From Rhizobium gallicum bv. gallicum R602sp (GTDB taxonomy: Bacteria; Pseudomonadota; Alphaproteobacteria; Rhizobiales; Rhizobiaceae): DNA of 64,000 bases. Position 1 is the stretch's first letter. Each line of letters starts with the position of its first letter. A model generated the notes under the pieces. That model was not told the origin of the DNA, searched no databases, and saw only the letters and a list, made by a program, of their open reading frames with translations. The stretch is taken from the NCBI RefSeq assembly GCF_000816845.1, contig NZ_CP006880.1, positions 1,922,001 through 1,986,000 of the forward strand, read 5' to 3'. Below, piece after piece: positions 9,237 to 17,552 of this stretch. The translations under genes were made by a program, and so were the position numbers.

Positions 9237-10030
9237 CTCGGCTCCTCCTCTCGATGTTCAAGCCATTCCGCAAGCAGCCTATTGACGGTATGAGGCGCGG
9301 TGAGATTAACCATGTGCCGATGCCCGTCGACGATACGAGCCCAGCCATTTTGGGTGATCGCCGCCATTTGCGTCGCCATTTCCGGCGTCGAATTGGGGTC
9401 ATCGGAGCCTGTCAAGAACAAAGCTGGGCAGCGAACATCTCGCCAGCCGTCCGCATAGGTATCGTCGCCGCCGGCAAAGGCACAATAGGCGATGGCGTAA
9501 CCCTCGGGATCGACCATGCCCAGCCAGCCACGCGTGAGATCGCGCGCTGAAAGGCTATTATCATCGTCGCCGAACCACCGTTTCAGCGGACCATCGCGGT
9601 CGACGCCATTGGCGCAGATTGCAGCTGCGCGAGACATGACCGCTGCCTTCGCCTCGGGATTGCGGCGATAGACACCGTTAAGATATGCAACCCGCCGGAT
9701 CCGCCTACCGAAAGAAGCAGCAGCCCCACCGGAGATCAAAGCTCCCATGGAGTGGCCGGCGACATTTGCAGCATCGATCTTCAACTCGTCGAGAAACCGG
9801 CCGAACCAGGCAACGAAGTCTTCAAGTTTGCTTCCGCTCGGCAGCTTGGCGCTTTCTCCGTGTCCAGGCATGTCGACGGCGATGACACGATGCGTCTTTG
9901 CAAACAGCGCGATCTGCGGGGCCCAAGCCTCGAACCGCATGCCGACGCCATGGATCAAAACCAACGGTTCGCCTTCACCGGCCTCGAAGTATGAAACGCC
10001 GTTGATGGTGTGCTGGCGCTGGAACTGCAT
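9233..10030 (-). CDS. Alpha/beta hydrolase
   Basis: 265 residues from ATG 10030, preferred because GGAAGAGG lies five bases upstream; an in-frame ATG at 10069 with a more distant AAGGA would add 13 residues. The hydrolase pattern is clear: VLIHGVGM oxyanion region, nucleophile Ser in GHSMGA, acid Asp in FLTGSDDPNSTPEM and His in VDGHRHMVNL. It is similar in type to RutD/3-oxoadipate enol-lactonase. Located between the flavin reductase and the DUF1185 gene; probably hydrolyses an ester, lactone or amide intermediate. Confidence 0.92.
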   Translation of the reverse strand: MQFQRQHTINGVSYFEAGEGEPLVLIHGVGMRFEAWAPQIALFAKTHRVIAVDMPGHGESAKLPSGSKLEDFVAWFGRFLDELKIDAANVAGHSMGALISGGAAASFGRRIRRVAYLNGVYRRNPEAKAAVMSRAAAICANGVDRDGPLKRWFGDDDNSLSARDLTRGWLGMVDPEGYAIAYCAFAGGDDTYADGWRDVRCPALFLTGSDDPNSTPEMATQMAAITQNGWARIVDGHRHMVNLTAPHTVNRLLAEWLEHREEEPR

Positions 10031-10087
10031 CGATGCCTCTTCCGACAATCTGGAGTGTGTCGTTTGCATGACGCCAGCTGTTCCTTC

Positions 10088-10690
10088 TCAAACGCCTGCA
10101 GGATTGGTGACGTCGTGGCCCAGATCCTTGAGGTCTTGATAGCGGTCGCCGATGCGATGATGCGGACGCCCCCCAACGGACGCCCCCAGTGCTACGAGGA
10201 TCTCGTCGGCGGCCGGGGCATCGGGAATGGCTGCCTGAATGGTCAGGTAATGCGAACGGCGGCCCTCGTCGTTCTTGTCCATCAGCGGGATCATGATCGG
10301 CGCATTGGCCGGGCCACGGGTATTGCAGAAGGCAAGATAAGACTTGGCGCCAACTGCATTGCGGTAGTGATTGCCAAAACGCAGCGTGTGGATCAGCGCT
10401 GAAGCGTGTTCGATTTCGCCGTCGAGACCGACGACTGCGGCCTTGCCATAACCTTCGACGGATTCGCCCGAACCAACGGCTTCGATGATCATGCGAGTCA
10501 GCAATTCTCCGAGCACAGGGGCGCCCGCATGGATTTCCGGCTTGAGGTCCTCGACAAAGCCTTTGCCAGCCCACGGGTTCTTAACCACCGCGAAAGCCGA
10601 ATACAGTTTCAGCGGCAGCGGGGCGGTTTTTCCGCCTTCGATCAAGGTGGTTTCAACTTGCAACAGCGTCTTGCGAATCTGGATGCTCAT
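10088..10690 (-). CDS. Amino acid synthesis family protein (DUF1185/PF06684)
   Basis: 200 residues matching the DUF1185 'amino acid synthesis' family: RKTLLQVETTLIEGGKTAP at the start, GYGKAAVVGLDGEIEHA and SLASVGGRPHHRIGD-like segments (ALGASVGGRPHHRIGDRYQD) near the end. The family name comes from a structural-genomics target; its enzyme activity is not established to my knowledge. First gene of the ten-gene minus-strand operon. A palindromic operator candidate lies 26-44 bases upstream of its start. In other genomes the family commonly sits beside flavin-dependent or amidohydrolase genes, which fits here. Confidence 0.85.
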   Translation of the reverse strand: MSIQIRKTLLQVETTLIEGGKTAPLPLKLYSAFAVVKNPWAGKGFVEDLKPEIHAGAPVLGELLTRMIIEAVGSGESVEGYGKAAVVGLDGEIEHASALIHTLRFGNHYRNAVGAKSYLAFCNTRGPANAPIMIPLMDKNDEGRRSHYLTIQAAIPDAPAADEILVALGASVGGRPHHRIGDRYQDLKDLGHDVTNPAGV

Positions 10691-10715
10691 GCGACGTCCT
10701 CAGCTACATATGATG

Positions 10716-10734
10716 TTATGGTATGCCATAATAT
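10716..10734. promoter_or_regulatory. Palindromic operator candidate upstream of catabolic operon
   Basis: TTATGGTATGCCATAA (10716-10731) is a near-perfect palindrome just upstream of the DUF1185 gene. Read on the minus strand, ATATTATGGCATACCA recurs with one mismatch at 12049-12064 upstream of the GntR gene 11287-11982. A TGGTATGCCA core is typical for FCD-type GntR regulators. This supports regulation of both units by that repressor. Confidence 0.65.
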
Positions 10735-11286
10735 TAATTCGTCAATAGCCTTGTGCGAACAAGCGGCTGCGGCGTCCTCTTCAGTCGATTTTTGTATTTC
10801 GATCAGGTAGTTAGGGAATTCTTGCTCGATCCGACCACCTCATGGGGGTTCACGGGAGGCGAGTCATTCCGCCTCGTTTTAAGCCGAATTTGCTCCTCGG
10901 CGCCTCTGCATCCGACCTCGCCGTTTGTTTTGCGCACTTCAAATGATGGACAATGACAACTCGGGACATGAGGATCCGCCGAGCAGTCTTTTCGACACGT
11001 TCAAGCCCGATCTCGACGACAATGGTTGTCGATGAGGGGACAAAGTGGTGCGCGAACGCGTTGCAACACTCGCCGCACGGTGACGGTTCCGACCGCGCTC
11101 ATTCTGGCGCGTGTCCGGTGATAGTCCTGATTTTGGCTGAACCTGCAGCCGCACCGATTTTTGGAAGCGATGTACTCTTTGCGTGAGATTGAGCCAGTCG
11201 AGCGCACCAATCCTCTTGGCTCCGCAGCATGCGTAAACAGCGGCGCGTGGCAAAGACCGCTGTGCTTCACGTCAACGACGAAGATG
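10735..11286. other. Intergenic stretch without a recognisable gene
   Basis: About 550 bases between the operator and the GntR stop. Only short overlapping frames on both strands are present, none with a good ribosome site or a family I recognise. A weak hairpin (GAGGCG, 8-base loop, CGCCTC then GTTTT) lies around 10858-10881. It may hold decayed gene sequence, but I cannot say from what. Confidence 0.5.
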
Positions 11287-11982
11287 TCAGGCAGCCGGCG
11301 ATTGGGCAGAAATCACGGCCTCGGCGATCGCCGCCGCACTTGTTACATGGTCCATCGCAGCGCGATAGGCGCCTTCACCATCGCCCCGCCTGATCGCCTC
11401 GATGATCCGCTCCATCTGTGCGGGACCCTCGACGTTGCGGTTATCCGTCTTGATCGTCATCGAGCGGAGATGATTGATCCTGACAGTCAGAAGATTGACG
11501 ATACCCCAGGCGACGTGGCGATCGACCTTGCTGAAGAGCACCTGGTAAAAGGCCGAGGTACTGGCCAGCACGCCCGGCATGTCTTTTTCGCGATAGCATT
11601 GGCGAATATCGTAGAGCGCCCCCTCGAGCGCTTCAACGATTGTAGAATCGTGACGCTCGGCGCACAGGCGCGCCGCCATGCCCTCCAGCGCTCCGCGTAT
11701 TTCATAGATTTGTCGCGCTTCATCAGCATCCAGCCGGGCGACGATCGGGCCCTTGTTCGGAAGATTTGCAACAAGGCCTTCCGACTCAAGATGCCGTAGC
11801 ACCTCGCGAACGATCGTCCGGCTTACCCCAAGCTGGGCGCAGAGATCTCGCTCAACCAGACGATCACCGGGCTTGAAATGGCCGCTGTCGATCGCCTCGC
11901 GAACCTTGTCAAGCGCCAGTTCGCGCAGGGTTTTCGCGGGCCGTTCCACTTTGATCGTCGAATCTTTCAAACCAACCGCCAT
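11287..11982 (-). CDS. GntR family transcriptional regulator, FCD domain
   Basis: 231 residues from ATG 11982 (AGGGGCGG just upstream); the frame extends 21 codons further without support. N-terminal winged helix: LRELALDKVREAIDSGHFKPG, ERDLCAQLGVSRTIVREVL, EGLVANLPNKGP. The C-terminal FCD domain includes EIRGALEGMAARL and FYQVLFSKVDRHVAW. It probably controls the operon 1542-10690, because the same palindromic motif lies before that operon (10716-10734) and before its own gene (12049-12066). Confidence 0.92.
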   Translation of the reverse strand: MAVGLKDSTIKVERPAKTLRELALDKVREAIDSGHFKPGDRLVERDLCAQLGVSRTIVREVLRHLESEGLVANLPNKGPIVARLDADEARQIYEIRGALEGMAARLCAERHDSTIVEALEGALYDIRQCYREKDMPGVLASTSAFYQVLFSKVDRHVAWGIVNLLTVRINHLRSMTIKTDNRNVEGPAQMERIIEAIRRGDGEGAYRAAMDHVTSAAAIAEAVISAQSPAA

Positions 11983-12048
11983 TGTCCGCCCCTGTCTTGA
12001 TATGCCATGCTCGACGGCGTCTTCCCGGAATAATACACCGGCCACACC

Positions 12049-12066
12049 ATATTATGGCGTACCAAA
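12049..12066. promoter_or_regulatory. Second copy of the GntR operator candidate
   Basis: ATATTATGGCGTACCA (12049-12064) matches the reverse complement of 10719-10734 at 15 of 16 bases. It lies 67 bases upstream of the GntR start and between purU and GntR, consistent with autoregulation. Confidence 0.6.
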
Positions 12067-12127
12067 TACTTATCGACAGGGTCGGGCGATTGCAACTGGC
12101 GGCGCAATTATTCGCGCACGCTGCATT

Positions 12128-13012
12128 TTACCCCATGCGCTCGGATGCGTAGCTCCCCGGGCTTGGCGGAAAGACGATGGTGCGGTTGCCATTGATGAAG
12201 GTGCGGCGATGGATATGCGCATGTATGGCGCGCGCCAGAACCTGCGCCTCGACATCGCGGCCGAGCGAGACATAGTCTTCAGGGCTCTGGGCATGGGTGA
12301 CGCGCACCGTGTCCTGTTCGATGATAGGGCCTTCATCGAGGTCTGCGGTGACATAATGAGCCGTCGCGCCGATCAGCTTTACGCCGCGACCGTAGGCCTG
12401 CTTGTACGGATTGGCGCCCTTGAAGCTCGGCAGGAAGGAGTGGTGGATATTGATGATCTTGCCTGACATCTCGGTGCACATGCGATCAGAAAGGATCTGC
12501 ATGTAGCGTGCGAGCACAATGAGTTCGGTGCCGGTTCCTTCCACGAGGTCCATGATCCTGGCTTCCGCCTGCGGCCTGTTCTCCTTGGTCACCGGAATAT
12601 GGTGGAACGGTATATCATGATTGACGACCACTTTCTGATAGTCGAAATGGTTGGAGACGACGCCGATGATATCGATCGGCAGCGCGCCAATTTTCCAGCG
12701 ATAGAGAAGATCGTTGAGGCAATGGCCAAAGCGCGAGACCATCAGCATGACCTTCATGCGCCGCGCGCCATCGTGGACCTTAGCGTCCATCCTGAACGCC
12801 GCGGCGATCGGCTTTAGACCTTCGGCAAGCTCCGCAAGAGCGAGGCCCTCTTCCGACAGGAAGCTGACACGCATGAAGAAGAGACCGGTATCGAGGTCGT
12901 CAAATTGCGACGAGTCGACGATATTGCAGCCTGCATCCGCCAGATAGCCGGACAAGGCGGCCACGATGCCGCGCGTTGATTTGCAGGTGACCGTCAGGAT
13001 GAATTGCGTCAT
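12128..13012 (-). CDS. purU: Formyltetrahydrofolate deformylase
   Basis: 294 residues. The N-terminal ACT domain (about 1-80: FILTVTCKSTRGIVAALSGY) is followed by a formyl-transferase domain with MLMVSRFGHCLNDLLYR, HIPVTKENRPQAE, the catalytic region NIHHSFLPSFKGANPY and HYVTADLDEGPIIEQD. PurU hydrolyses 10-formyl-THF to formate and THF. It lies 81 bases downstream of glnT in the same direction. In this setting it would drain one-carbon units produced when the sox-type enzyme transfers methyl-derived carbon to folate. Confidence 0.96.
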   Translation of the reverse strand: MTQFILTVTCKSTRGIVAALSGYLADAGCNIVDSSQFDDLDTGLFFMRVSFLSEEGLALAELAEGLKPIAAAFRMDAKVHDGARRMKVMLMVSRFGHCLNDLLYRWKIGALPIDIIGVVSNHFDYQKVVVNHDIPFHHIPVTKENRPQAEARIMDLVEGTGTELIVLARYMQILSDRMCTEMSGKIINIHHSFLPSFKGANPYKQAYGRGVKLIGATAHYVTADLDEGPIIEQDTVRVTHAQSPEDYVSLGRDVEAQVLARAIHAHIHRRTFINGNRTIVFPPSPGSYASERMG

Positions 13013-13093
13013 GGCAGGCTCTCTTGCAGCGATGTCAAAAAGACACCCCGTGCGCAGTGCGGGGGAAGGCCGCGAAGGGCAGCGGAGAAAATA

Positions 13094-14401
13094 TCAGACG
13101 TCAAGGGTCGTTTCATGCTCCCAGGCGGTAAACTGCGAGCAATAGGTGTTCCACTCGCCCCGCTTTAGCTTCAGATAGGCCGCCGAGAATTCCGTGCCGA
13201 GGGCGGCTTGCAGTTCGGTGTCTTTCTCGTATTCGCGAAGTGCATCCAACAGGTTGAGCGGTAGTTTGGGGGCATCGGTTACAGTATGTCCGTCGCGGTA
13301 CATGTCGATATCGTGATGCGGCCCCGGATCGGCGTTGCTGCGAAGGCCAGAGAGTCCCGCCGCGATGATGATTGCCTGCAGCAGATAGGGATTGACCGCG
13401 CCGTCGGGCAGCCGCAACTCGAAGCGGCCGGGGCCGGGCACGCGCACCATGTGGGTGCGGTTGTTGCCGGTCCAAGTCACCGTGTTCGGCGCCCAGGTCG
13501 CACCGGAGATCGTCCGCGGCGCGTTGATGCGCTTATAGGAATTGACGGTCGGATTGGTCACCGCGGCCAGCGCCGAGGCATGTTTCATGATGCCTCCGAG
13601 GAAGGTCTTGCCCTTGGCGGAAAGACCAAACGGCATTGCTTTGTCGGCAAACGCGTTGTTTCTACCCTCGAGGTCCCAGACGGAAATATGGGCATGGCAG
13701 CCGTTGCCAGTCAGGCCCTTGAAGGGCTTCGGCATGAATGTGGCGCGAAGACCGTGTTTCTCGGCAACTGACTTCACCATGAATTTGAAGAAGGAATGCT
13801 TGTCGGCCGTCTGCAGCGCATCATCATATTCCCAATTCATCTCGAACTGGCCGTTGGCATCCTCATGATCGTTCTGATAGGGCTTCCAGCCCAGTTTCAG
13901 CATGCAGTCGCAGATCTCGGCGATGACGTCGTAGCGGCGCATGACTGCCTGCTGATCATAGCAGGGCTTTTCGGCATTATCGAACTCGTCGGAAATCTTC
14001 GAACCATCTGGCGAGATCAGGAAGAATTCCGGCTCGACACCGGTCTTGACGCGCAGGCCCGCCTTTTCAGCTTCGCCAATCAGTCTCTTGAGGAGAACCC
14101 GGGGAGCCTGCTCGACCGGTTGGCCTTCCATGACGCAGTCGGCTGCGACCCAGGCCACATCTTCTTTCCAGGGAAGCCGGATGACCGAGGATGCGTCCGG
14201 AATGGCGAAAAGATCGGGATGGGCAGGCGTCAGATCGAGCCAGGTGGCAAAGCCCGCAAAACCGGCGCCGTCCTTTTGCATGTCTGCGATCGCTTCGGCC
14301 GGCACCAGCTTGGCGCGCTGGCCCCCAAACAGATCGGTAAAGCTGATCATGAAATATTTGATGCCGTTGTCCGCGGCATATGTCGAGAGATCCAGTGTCA
14401 T
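13094..14401 (-). CDS. glnT: Type III glutamine synthetase-like protein GlnT (possible gamma-glutamylmethylamide synthetase)
   Basis: 435 residues from ATG 14401, with GGGG eight bases upstream; a GTG nine codons earlier is less likely. Glutamine synthetase motifs: GVEPEFFLI, NDHEDANGQFEMNWEYDDAL, ATFMPKPFKGLTGNGCHAHIS, NRTHMVRVPGPGRFELRLPDGA. It closely resembles rhizobial GlnT. The same subfamily contains GmaS, which joins glutamate to methylamine. The neighbouring glxDCB and soxBDAG sets match the rest of the N-methylglutamate pathway, so a role with methylated amines is as plausible as ammonia assimilation. Confidence 0.93.
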   Translation of the reverse strand: MTLDLSTYAADNGIKYFMISFTDLFGGQRAKLVPAEAIADMQKDGAGFAGFATWLDLTPAHPDLFAIPDASSVIRLPWKEDVAWVAADCVMEGQPVEQAPRVLLKRLIGEAEKAGLRVKTGVEPEFFLISPDGSKISDEFDNAEKPCYDQQAVMRRYDVIAEICDCMLKLGWKPYQNDHEDANGQFEMNWEYDDALQTADKHSFFKFMVKSVAEKHGLRATFMPKPFKGLTGNGCHAHISVWDLEGRNNAFADKAMPFGLSAKGKTFLGGIMKHASALAAVTNPTVNSYKRINAPRTISGATWAPNTVTWTGNNRTHMVRVPGPGRFELRLPDGAVNPYLLQAIIIAAGLSGLRSNADPGPHHDIDMYRDGHTVTDAPKLPLNLLDALREYEKDTELQAALGTEFSAAYLKLKRGEWNTYCSQFTAWEHETTLDV

Positions 14402-14482
14402 GCATTCCCCTTTTTTGTATTCAGACACTCAACGGAAACGAGCCGCATCCTCCCAAATGCGGCTCGCTGTTTTGATGCGGTT

Positions 14483-15811
14483 TCACAAACCTCCCTTGCC
14501 CGGATACCAGCTCGTCCCAGCGAGCGGGATCTGCGCCATGGCAGCTGCTTCCATGGTCAGCGCGCAAAGATCTTCCGGCTCCAGGTTGTGCAGGTGGTTC
14601 TTGCCGCAGGCACGAGCGATGGTCTGGGCTTCGAGCGTCATGACCTTCAGATAGTTGGCGAGGCGGCGGCCCGCGGCGATCGGATCCAGGCGAGCCGCCA
14701 GTTCCCGATCCTGTGTCGTAATACCAGCCGGGTCCCTGCCTTCGTGCCAGTCATCATACGCGCCGGCCGTGGTACCGAGCTTTCGATATTCGTCTTCCCA
14801 TCTCGGGTCGTTATCGCCCAGCGCAACCAGCGCCGCCGTGCCGATGGCAACGGCATCGGCACCGAGTGCCAGAGCCTTTGCGACGTCCGCACCGGAACGG
14901 ATACCGCCCGATACGATCAGTTGCACCTTGCGATGCATTCCGAGATCCTGCAGGGCCTGAACTGCGGGGCGGATACAGGCGAGGATCGGCATGCCGACAT
15001 GCTCGATGAAAACGTCCTGCGTGGCTGCAGTGCCGCCCTGCATGCCGTCGAGGACGACGACATCCGCGCCGGCCTTCACCGCCAAAGCCGTATCGTAGTA
15101 GGGGCGCGCGCCGCCGACCTTCACATAGATGGGCTTTTCCCAGTCGGTGATCTCGCGCAGTTCCATGATCTTGATCTCAAGGTCGTCCGGGCCGGTCCAG
15201 TCTGGATGGCGGCACGCCGAACGCTGGTCTATGCCCTTGGGCAGGTTGCGCATGTTGGCGACGCGATCGGAAATCTTCTGGCCAAGCAGCATGCCGCCGC
15301 CGCCGGGCTTTGCGCCTTGGCCGACAACCACTTCGATGGCATCGGCGCGACGCAGATCCTTGGGATTCATGCCGTAACGCGACGGCAGATACTGGTAGAC
15401 CAGTATCTGTGAATGGCCGCGCTCTTCATCGGTCATCCCGCCGTCTCCGGTGGTGGTGGAGGTCCCGGCAATCGTCGCACCGCGTCCGAGCGCTTCCTTG
15501 GCATTGCCGGACAGGGCGCCAAAGCTCATGCCGGCAATGGTGATCGGCGTCTTCAGGTGAATGGGCTTCTTGGCGAAGCGCGTGCCGAGGACGACCGACG
15601 TGTCGCACTTCTCGCGGTAGCCTTCGAGCGGATAGCGCGAGATCGACGCGCCGAGAAACAGCAGGTCATCGAAATGTGGAACCTTCCGTTTGGTGCCTGC
15701 GCCACGAATATCGTAGATCCCGGTCGCCGCAGCGCGGCGGATTTCCGCCAGCGTATAATCGTCGAAGGTCGCAGACTTGCGCGGCGGGGTATAGGGGTTG
15801 TGATAGCTCAT
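14483..15811 (-). CDS. glxD: FMN-binding glutamate synthase-like protein GlxD (MgsC-like)
   Basis: 442 residues, corresponding to the central/FMN domain of the glutamate synthase large subunit. Visible segments include ITIAGMSFGALSGNAKEALG, GDGGMTDEERG, VGQGAKPGGGGMLLG, the FMN/phosphate region VKAGADVVVLDGMQGGTAAT and LIVSGGIRSGADVAKALALG. It would form a three-part enzyme with GlxC (next upstream, 14 bases away) and GlxB. Homologous trios are glutamate synthase-like or N-methylglutamate synthase (MgsABC). Confidence 0.93.
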   Translation of the reverse strand: MSYHNPYTPPRKSATFDDYTLAEIRRAAATGIYDIRGAGTKRKVPHFDDLLFLGASISRYPLEGYREKCDTSVVLGTRFAKKPIHLKTPITIAGMSFGALSGNAKEALGRGATIAGTSTTTGDGGMTDEERGHSQILVYQYLPSRYGMNPKDLRRADAIEVVVGQGAKPGGGGMLLGQKISDRVANMRNLPKGIDQRSACRHPDWTGPDDLEIKIMELREITDWEKPIYVKVGGARPYYDTALAVKAGADVVVLDGMQGGTAATQDVFIEHVGMPILACIRPAVQALQDLGMHRKVQLIVSGGIRSGADVAKALALGADAVAIGTAALVALGDNDPRWEDEYRKLGTTAGAYDDWHEGRDPAGITTQDRELAARLDPIAAGRRLANYLKVMTLEAQTIARACGKNHLHNLEPEDLCALTMEAAAMAQIPLAGTSWYPGKGGL

Positions 15812-15825
15812 GATGGTCCCTCGCC

Positions 15826-16512
15826 TTAATACGCGTCGGCGTTGTCGATATTGAAATTGTAGAGATTGCGGGCCGAGCCGTAACGCTTGAATTCCTCGGG
15901 CCTCACTCCGGTCACGCCCGCCTTTTCGAGGAGTTCAGCCAGCTTCGTCAGATGCTCCGCCCGCAGCTCCTTTTCGATGCAGTCGGCACCCAGGCTCTTG
16001 ACCGAGCCGCGCACGAAAAGCGTCGCCTCGTAGAGCGAATCCCCCAGCGCATCGCCGGCATCGCCGAGCACCACCAGATGACCGGATTGGCCCATGAAGG
16101 CGGACATGTGGCCGATATTTCCATGAACGACAATGTCGATGCCTTTCATCGAAATGCCGCAGCGCGACGCTGCATTGCCCTTGATGACCAGCAGGCCGCC
16201 ACGGCCCGTTGCGCCCGCATACTGGGATGCGTCGCCTTCGATCACGACTGTGCCCGACATCATGTTTTCCGCCACGCCCGGGCCTGCCGAACCATGAACG
16301 GTAACGGCTCCGCCATCGTTCATCCCGGCGCAGTAATAGCCGACGGACCCCTTCACATCGACCTTGACGGGCGTATCGATGCCAACGGCAACCGAATGGC
16401 TGCCGCGCGGATTGACGACCTCGAAGGAAAGATCGTTCGAACCCTGCTGGATGCTGTGCAGGGCGCTGTTGAGTTCACGCAAAGGGGTGATGGCAAGATC
16501 AATGACAGGCAT
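15826..16512 (-). CDS. glxC: GXGXG-motif protein GlxC (MgsB-like)
   Basis: 228 residues forming the right-handed beta-helix domain found at the C-terminus of glutamate synthase large subunits. The repeated glycine motif is evident: VKGSVGYYCAGMNDGGAVTV, GTVVIEGDASQYAGATGRGG, VVHGNIGHMSAFMGQSGHLV. It is encoded between glxD and glxB, which supply the FMN and glutaminase parts, so one split enzyme is likely. Confidence 0.92.
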   Translation of the reverse strand: MPVIDLAITPLRELNSALHSIQQGSNDLSFEVVNPRGSHSVAVGIDTPVKVDVKGSVGYYCAGMNDGGAVTVHGSAGPGVAENMMSGTVVIEGDASQYAGATGRGGLLVIKGNAASRCGISMKGIDIVVHGNIGHMSAFMGQSGHLVVLGDAGDALGDSLYEATLFVRGSVKSLGADCIEKELRAEHLTKLAELLEKAGVTGVRPEEFKRYGSARNLYNFNIDNADAY

Positions 16513-16551
16513 GTTTTCAATAACCCTTGGAGAATGCGCAGGAGATGCTGC

Positions 16552-17457
16552 TCAGGCGGCTTTCTGGTGATCCCAGAAATAGACGGTTGCAGGCTCAGGC
16601 TCCCACACGCGCGCCGTTTCGATGCCCGGCAGGTTGACGAGCGCGCGGTATTCGGAACCGAAAGCGACGTACTGGTCGGTTTCGGCCATGACAGCGGGCT
16701 TGCAGGCAATCGGATCGCGCACGACGCCGAAGCCGGATTTGGTGCCGACCACGAAGGTGAAGAAGCCGTCGAGGTCGTCGAGTGCACCGGTCAGCGCCTG
16801 CCCGAGATCCTTGCCCTTGGCCATTTCGGAGGTGAGGTATGCAGCTGCAACTTCCGAGTCGTTTTGGGTTTCGAAGGTCATGCCCTCCCGCACCAGCTCG
16901 CGGCGCAGGTTGTTATGGTTCGACAGCGAACCGTTGTGCACCAGACATTGATCGGAACCGGTCGAAAACGGGTGCGCACCGAGCGTCGTGACAGCCGATT
17001 CCGTCGCCATGCGGGTATGGCCGATGCCGTGCGAACCGCCCATGGAGCGGACGCTGAAACGGGCAACGACATCCTTCGGCAGGCCGGTTTCCTTGTAAAT
17101 CTCGACGCTGTCGCCGGAGCCCATGACGCGCACATCGGGCCGTATAGCGGTTAGAAGCGGCCGGATCGCCATAAGTTTGTCCGCAGCGAGCGTAACGATG
17201 GCATGGGTGCTCTTGATGCTGACACTCGCCGCTATTCCGGCTTCTGCCAAGTCATTTTCAAGGCCGGCGAAATCCGCCTCCGGCTTCGCCGACTGGATCG
17301 TCACCTTCGCTTTTCCCTCGGCAGCCGAGCCGTAGATTGCGATTCCGGCAGAGTCCGGACCGCGATCGGTCATGGTGATCAACATTTCCGACAGCAGCTG
17401 CCCCAGCTGGGGCTCGAGGCTCCGGTCTTTGAGAAACAGTCCAACAATGCCGCACAT
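16552..17457 (-). CDS. glxB: Class II glutamine amidotransferase GlxB (MgsA-like)
   Basis: 301 residues from ATG 17457, chosen because it places the catalytic Cys directly after Met (MCGIVGLFLKD), as in all Ntn-type glutaminases; the open frame extends 20 codons upstream without meaning. Further motifs: GHTRMATES, HNGSLSNHNNLRREL, FETQNDSEVAAAYL. It would release ammonia from glutamine, or in MgsA act on gamma-glutamylmethylamide, and channel it to GlxD/GlxC. Confidence 0.93.
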   Translation of the reverse strand: MCGIVGLFLKDRSLEPQLGQLLSEMLITMTDRGPDSAGIAIYGSAAEGKAKVTIQSAKPEADFAGLENDLAEAGIAASVSIKSTHAIVTLAADKLMAIRPLLTAIRPDVRVMGSGDSVEIYKETGLPKDVVARFSVRSMGGSHGIGHTRMATESAVTTLGAHPFSTGSDQCLVHNGSLSNHNNLRRELVREGMTFETQNDSEVAAAYLTSEMAKGKDLGQALTGALDDLDGFFTFVVGTKSGFGVVRDPIACKPAVMAETDQYVAFGSEYRALVNLPGIETARVWEPEPATVYFWDHQKAA

Positions 17458-17552
17458 GACCTGGCAACCTCCGTTCGTGTCTGAACGAGTGCTACCAGAG
17501 GGTTTGGCGATAATCAACTATGAAGAATAATTTTTTCTTTTGAGGCAATAAA

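Noticed and set aside
10850..10885. GAGGCG/CGCCTC hairpin followed by GTTTT as a terminator
   Set aside because: Six-base stem with only four T residues, and no plus-strand gene upstream to terminate.
10939..11270. Overlapping short frames considered as a transposase fragment
   Set aside because: No DDE or HTH motif, no terminal inverted repeats and no target duplication could be seen.
13796..15412. A 538-codon open frame on the plus strand
   Set aside because: It lies antisense to glnT and glxD, which have full family motifs on the minus strand; high-GC codon use commonly leaves such long antisense frames open.
15952..17154. A 400-codon open frame on the plus strand
   Set aside because: Antisense to glxC and glxB, no recognisable domain, no ribosome site.
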